In this document: in pieces, positions 60,504 through 64,000 of the stretch
Layout of the letters: every line of letters begins with the position of its first letter
How positions within the stretch are numbered: position 1 is the first letter of the stretch
Origin: Flavobacterium turcicum
Lineage (GTDB): Bacteria; Bacteroidota; Bacteroidia; Flavobacteriales; Flavobacteriaceae
Reading direction: 5' to 3'
Assembly (NCBI RefSeq): GCF_011365745.1
Contig: NZ_JAAOBY010000003.1
Location: forward strand, 186,001-250,000
DNA: 64,000 nt
Position numbers and translations under genes: made by a program
Notes under the pieces: model-generated
Told to the model about the DNA's origin: nothing
Databases searched by the model: none
What the model saw: only the letters and a program-made list of their open reading frames with translations

Positions 60504-63500
60504 GTGCTCATTGGTCTTGTCTTGCTTTTATTAGTGACAGGAATTGCGCTGACGATGCCTTTTGTTCAAACTAAAATTGCACAATATTTTACGAAAAGTA
60601 TCAATGAAGATTTTGGAACCAATATCGCTATTGAAGGTGTAGCCGTTTCTGTTTTTGGAGGGGTGAAGTTCAAAAATGTGGTGATAAGAGACCATCGAAA
60701 AGATACTTTGTTGGCCGCAGAACGAATTTCTACTACAGTTCTTGATGGCAAAAAGCTATTGAATGGCGATCTTTTGTTTGATAATCTCGATATCAATGGA
60801 TTCTTTTTTAACCTGAAAACGTATAAAAATGATAAGGAGACCAACTTAGACATTTTTGTAAAAGCTTTTGATACTGGAAAAAAAGCTAAGCGTAAATTTT
60901 TACTAAAAGCAAACAAGTTAAAATTATACAACAGTAGGTTTGTTTTGATAGATGAGAACCGCGAAATTGTAAAAAATCTTGATTTCACAAAATTAAATGC
61001 GTCGGTAACCAATTTTTTGATTTTTGGTCCTGATGTATCTGCGTCGATTAATAAAATGTCTTTTTTAGATTTTAGAGGCTTGTACGTAAGGAATTTGCAA
61101 TCCAATTTTTCATATTCTAAAAAAAGTATCAAACTCGAAAAATTAAACATTCTTACCAAGGAATCCGCTTTTGCAGGTACGGTTATCTTAAAATACAAAA
61201 GAGAAGATTTTGTCAATTTTAATGACAAAGTTTTATTTGATATTCAACTAGATAAAGCCAAAATTGCTTCGAATGATATTCGTTACTATTACGATGAACT
61301 AGGTAAAAACCAGCAGTTTTATATTAAATCAAAAATTAAAGGAACCTTAAATGATCTTGAATTTAGTCGATTAAATTTAATTGACGGACGAAAAACTACT
61401 CTTATAGGTTTCATAAATTTTAAAAATCTATTTGCAAAAAAAGGTCAAAAATTTTCCATGTTTGCCAAGTTTGACAAATTGAGTTCAAGCTACGATGATT
61501 TGGTGGTTATTTTACCCAATATTTTAGGGAACAAATTGCCAACTTCCCTTCAAAAATTAGGAAGATTTTCGGCTATTGGGACTTCAACTGTATCAACGAC
61601 TGCCGTTTCAGCTGATTTTTCGATGACTACTGCTTTGGGTAAAGTAACGGCAGCTTTAGCATTACAAAATATTGATGTGATTGATAAAGCGGCTTACAAA
61701 GGCAACGTTATTTTAGATCGTTTTGATGTTGGGACCTTATTTAATCAAAAAGATTTTGGTTTTGTGAGCATGAATATGGATGTTGACGGTAAGGGTTTTA
61801 ATCAAAAATACCTAAACACGGCGCTACAAGGTGTAGTGAGTGAATTGGTTTTTAAAAATTACAAATACACTAACATTGACGTAAATGGTGTTTTGAAAAG
61901 CCCAATTTACGAGGGACAACTGGCAATTAATGATCCCAATGTTAAACTTAATTTTGAAGGCTTACTTGATTTAAGTAAAAAAGACAGTCAATATGATTTT
62001 CATGTGAATGTGGTTTATGCCAATTTGAATACTTTGAATTTCATGAAAGATGCCACTTCTATTTTTAAAGGTGATGTGGTTGTTAAAGCTTCGGGAAATT
62101 CAATTGAAAACTTTCAAGGAAATATTTACATCAACAAAACTTCCTATCAAAACACAAAAGACACCTATAATTTTGATGATTTTACTATCAACTCTGTTTT
62201 TGATCGAGACAAAGTGCGCACCATTACTGTAAATTCGCCAGATATTGTTCAAGGTGAAATAGTAGGTCGCTATGCTTTTAATCAAGTGCAAAGTTTGATT
62301 AAAAACTCGTTGGGTAGTTTGTATACCAATTTTAAACCTATCAAAGTTAACAAAGGACAGTTTTTAAAATTCAATTTCTCTATTTACAACAAGATTATCG
62401 AGATTTTTTATCCCGATGTAACTATTGGTGCTAATACTATTGTTAAAGGTGCAATTTCATCAGATAATCAAGATTTTAAATTAAATTTTAATTCGCCTCA
62501 AATAAAAGCATCCAATATTGTTTTTGACAATATTAATGTAGCAATCGATAACAAAAATCCGTTGTACAATGCTTTTATTGAATTGGATAGTATCAAAACT
62601 AAATACTATAAAATTCGAGATTTTAGTTTGATTAACGTTACCATGAAGGATACTTTGTTTTTTAGGTCTGAATTTAAGGGTGGTAATAAAGCTGAGGATT
62701 ATTATAACCTTAACTTGTACCATACCATAAATAAGGACAATAACAATGTGGTAGGAATTAGCAAATCGGAGGTGAAATTTAAAGATTATCTCTGGTTTTT
62801 GAATGAGCAAGAAGGTGCTGATAATCAAATTGTTTTTGACAAGTCGTTCAATAATTTCAAGTTGGATAATTTAATAATGTCTCATGAAAATCAATCGATT
62901 ACCTTAGATGGGGCGTTTAATAATACTGATTTTAAAGATCTTAATCTCAGTTTTAAAGATGTCGATTTGAATCAAATTACGCCTGCTAGTAATAAGTTTG
63001 CTTTTTTCGGAAATATTAATGGTGAGGTCGACTTTAAGCAAGATAAAAATGTTTTTCAACCAACAGCATCGATTGTAATCGATAATTTGGTTATGAATAA
63101 AACGCCACTTGGAACACTAAATTTTGATATTGAAGGCGATCAAAGTTTGCGCAAATTTACAATTGACTCTAATTTAGAAAATGAAAATATTGACTCGTTT
63201 GTTGCTGATGGAAGTTTCGAGATTGTCAACAAAGAGACTATTCTTGATTTAAATTTAAAATTCGATAAATTCAAATTAGCAACACTTAATGCATTAGGTG
63301 GTGATGTACTTTCTAACATTCGTGGTTCCGTTGGAGGAAATGCTACAATCGAAGGTAATTTAAAAAAACCAGCAATTAATGGTCGACTTTTTCTAGATGG
63401 AGCAGGAGTTACGGTTCCGTATTTGAATGTGGATTATGCGCTTGAGGATAATTCTATTATTGATTTAACGGATGAAAAGTTTTTGTTTAGAAATAACAGT

Positions 63501-64000
63501 CTTACCGACACAAAATACGATACCAACGGTAATTTAAGCGGGAGTATCGAGCACAATAATTTTGGCGATTGGAATCTTGATCTAGCTATAAGTTCTAATC
63601 GATTGGTGGCGCTAGATACCAAAGATACCGAGGATGCGGCCTATTACGGAACCGCTTTTATTGACGGAATGGCTACTATAAAAGGACCTACAAACGCCCT
63701 TTTTATAAAAGTAGATGCTAAATCAGAAAAAGGCACTGCCATTAAAATTCCGATAAATAATGCTGAGAGTGTAAGTGATAATGTGTTTATGCACTTTGTA
63801 ACCGAAAGAGAAAAATACAACCTAAAAAACGGAATTGTAGAGAATCTCAGAAATTATAACGGATTAGAATTAGAATTTGATTTTGATATCACACCAGATG
63901 CCGAAGTAGAGGTTATCCTAGACCGAAATACAGGTCATGGAATGAAAGGAAAAGGATTTGGATCGTTGTTATTTAAAATCAATACTTTAGGAAAATTCAA
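60504..64000 (+). CDS. tamB: translocation/assembly module TamB, cut by window edge
   Basis: The reading frame is open from 60468 to the window end with more than 1,160 codons and no stop. One N-terminal membrane segment (IGLVLLLLVTGIALTMPF) is followed by long beta-rich repeats with AsmA/DUF490-like features (e.g. INEDFGTNIAIEGVAVSVFG, DTLLAAERISTTVLDGKKLL). This is the TamB layout: an inner-membrane-anchored lipid-transport or outer-membrane-assembly protein. The start is unclear. The first canonical start in frame is GTG 60504, but the frame continues in the same sense back to an ATC at 60474 (giving IKKVLKIILR, a normal basic N-terminus), after a stop at 60465. Confidence 0.88.
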   Translation, partial: MLIGLVLLLLVTGIALTMPFVQTKIAQYFTKSINEDFGTNIAIEGVAVSVFGGVKFKNVVIRDHRKDTLLAAERISTTVLDGKKLLNGDLLFDNLDINGFFFNLKTYKNDKETNLDIFVKAFDTGKKAKRKFLLKANKLKLYNSRFVLIDENREIVKNLDFTKLNASVTNFLIFGPDVSASINKMSFLDFRGLYVRNLQSNFSYSKKSIKLEKLNILTKESAFAGTVILKYKREDFVNFNDKVLFDIQLDKAKIASNDIRYYYDELGKNQQFYIKSKIKGTLNDLEFSRLNLIDGRKTTLIGFINFKNLFAKKGQKFSMFAKFDKLSSSYDDLVVILPNILGNKLPTSLQKLGRFSAIGTSTVSTTAVSADFSMTTALGKVTAALALQNIDVIDKAAYKGNVILDRFDVGTLFNQKDFGFVSMNMDVDGKGFNQKYLNTALQGVVSELVFKNYKYTNIDVNGVLKSPIYEGQLAINDPNVKLNFEGLLDLSKKDSQYDFHVNVVYANLNTLNFMKDATSIFKGDVVVKASGNSIENFQGNIYINKTSYQNTKDTYNFDDFTINSVFDRDKVRTITVNSPDIVQGEIVGRYAFNQVQSLIKNSLGSLYTNFKPIKVNKGQFLKFNFSIYNKIIEIFYPDVTIGANTIVKGAISSDNQDFKLNFNSPQIKASNIVFDNINVAIDNKNPLYNAFIELDSIKTKYYKIRDFSLINVTMKDTLFFRSEFKGGNKAEDYYNLNLYHTINKDNNNVVGISKSEVKFKDYLWFLNEQEGADNQIVFDKSFNNFKLDNLIMSHENQSITLDGAFNNTDFKDLNLSFKDVDLNQITPASNKFAFFGNINGEVDFKQDKNVFQPTASIVIDNLVMNKTPLGTLNFDIEGDQSLRKFTIDSNLENENIDSFVADGSFEIVNKETILDLNLKFDKFKLATLNALGGDVLSNIRGSVGGNATIEGNLKKPAINGRLFLDGAGVTVPYLNVDYALEDNSIIDLTDEKFLFRNNSLTDTKYDTNGNLSGSIEHNNFGDWNLDLAISSNRLVALDTKDTEDAAYYGTAFIDGMATIKGPTNALFIKVDAKSEKGTAIKIPINNAESVSDNVFMHFVTEREKYNLKNGIVENLRNYNGLELEFDFDITPDAEVEVILDRNTGHGMKGKGFGSLLFKINTLGKF

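Noticed and set aside
60566..61228. Long open frame of 220 codons on the minus strand
   Set aside because: It lies wholly inside the tamB reading frame, has low-complexity Phe/Ser/Lys-rich composition and matches no family; it is an antisense shadow.

Overview
The window looks like a chromosomal segment of a low-GC member of the Flavobacteriaceae, most likely Flavobacterium. This rests on the AT-rich sequence, repeated TAnnTTTG-type -7 promoter elements (the Bacteroidota housekeeping consensus), families typical of that group (DUF4494, DUF4328, DUF4159, DUF5117/5118-type metalloproteases, GH97, TamB), and many short lipoprotein signal peptides. The genus is an inference; there is no rRNA to confirm it.

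Layout. 1-4.8 kb: a minus-strand lipid operon (LUD protein, cdsA, short phosphatidylserine decarboxylase, acyl-CoA-binding protein) behind the ftsH-rsfS pair. 4.9-10.8 kb: birA, an SRPBCC protein, divergent pyrE/NUDIX, a secreted M14 peptidase and a DbpA-like helicase. 10.8-12.6 kb: an accessory island with two small genes, each followed by an attC-like integron recombination site, and with CAGT-rich repeat tracts on both sides. 12.6-16.6 kb: PhnA-like protein, coaD, ddl, then divergent PASTA protein and rluD; a long structured hairpin element lies between ddl and the PASTA gene. 16.8-25.4 kb: large secreted metalloprotease, secreted adenosine deaminase, SulP transporter, FAD oxidoreductase, GNAT, yaaA. 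25.4-30.2 kb: a TetR-TolC-HlyD-EmrB efflux operon with a tandem palindromic operator in front of the regulator. 30.4-36.6 kb: DUF4494 gene, GNAT, two small lipoproteins, dnaK (with a sigma-54-like promoter) and a divergent Blh/proteorhodopsin pair: beta-carotene cleavage to retinal plus a green-type (D-T-E, Met tuning residue) light-driven proton pump. 37-48 kb: second large metalloprotease, corA, a pta-ackA-GH97 run, an M28 peptidase. 48-50.5 kb: C40 peptidase, thiolase, and tRNA-Ser(GCT), tRNA-Pro(TGG), tRNA-Arg(TCT). 50.8-60.3 kb: DUF4328 protein, a VanX-like dipeptidase, a methyltransferase with a translationally coupled secreted protein, an AI-2E family permease, two tandem M43 metalloprotease lipoproteins, DUF4159, rsmE, tsaD. 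60.5 kb to the right edge: tamB, cut by the window end.

Most of the window is ordinary flavobacterial core genome. The most interesting accessory structure is the two-cassette integron array without an integrase (CALIN-like) at 11.0-12.5 kb. Each cassette's 5' end is complementary to the start of its own attC, as the cassette model predicts. Also worth a second look are the imperfect 77-nt hairpin element between ddl and the PASTA gene, a perfect 21-bp inverted repeat between blh and the rhodopsin gene, the efflux operator, and tamB, which has no ordinary start codon where its N-terminus should begin.
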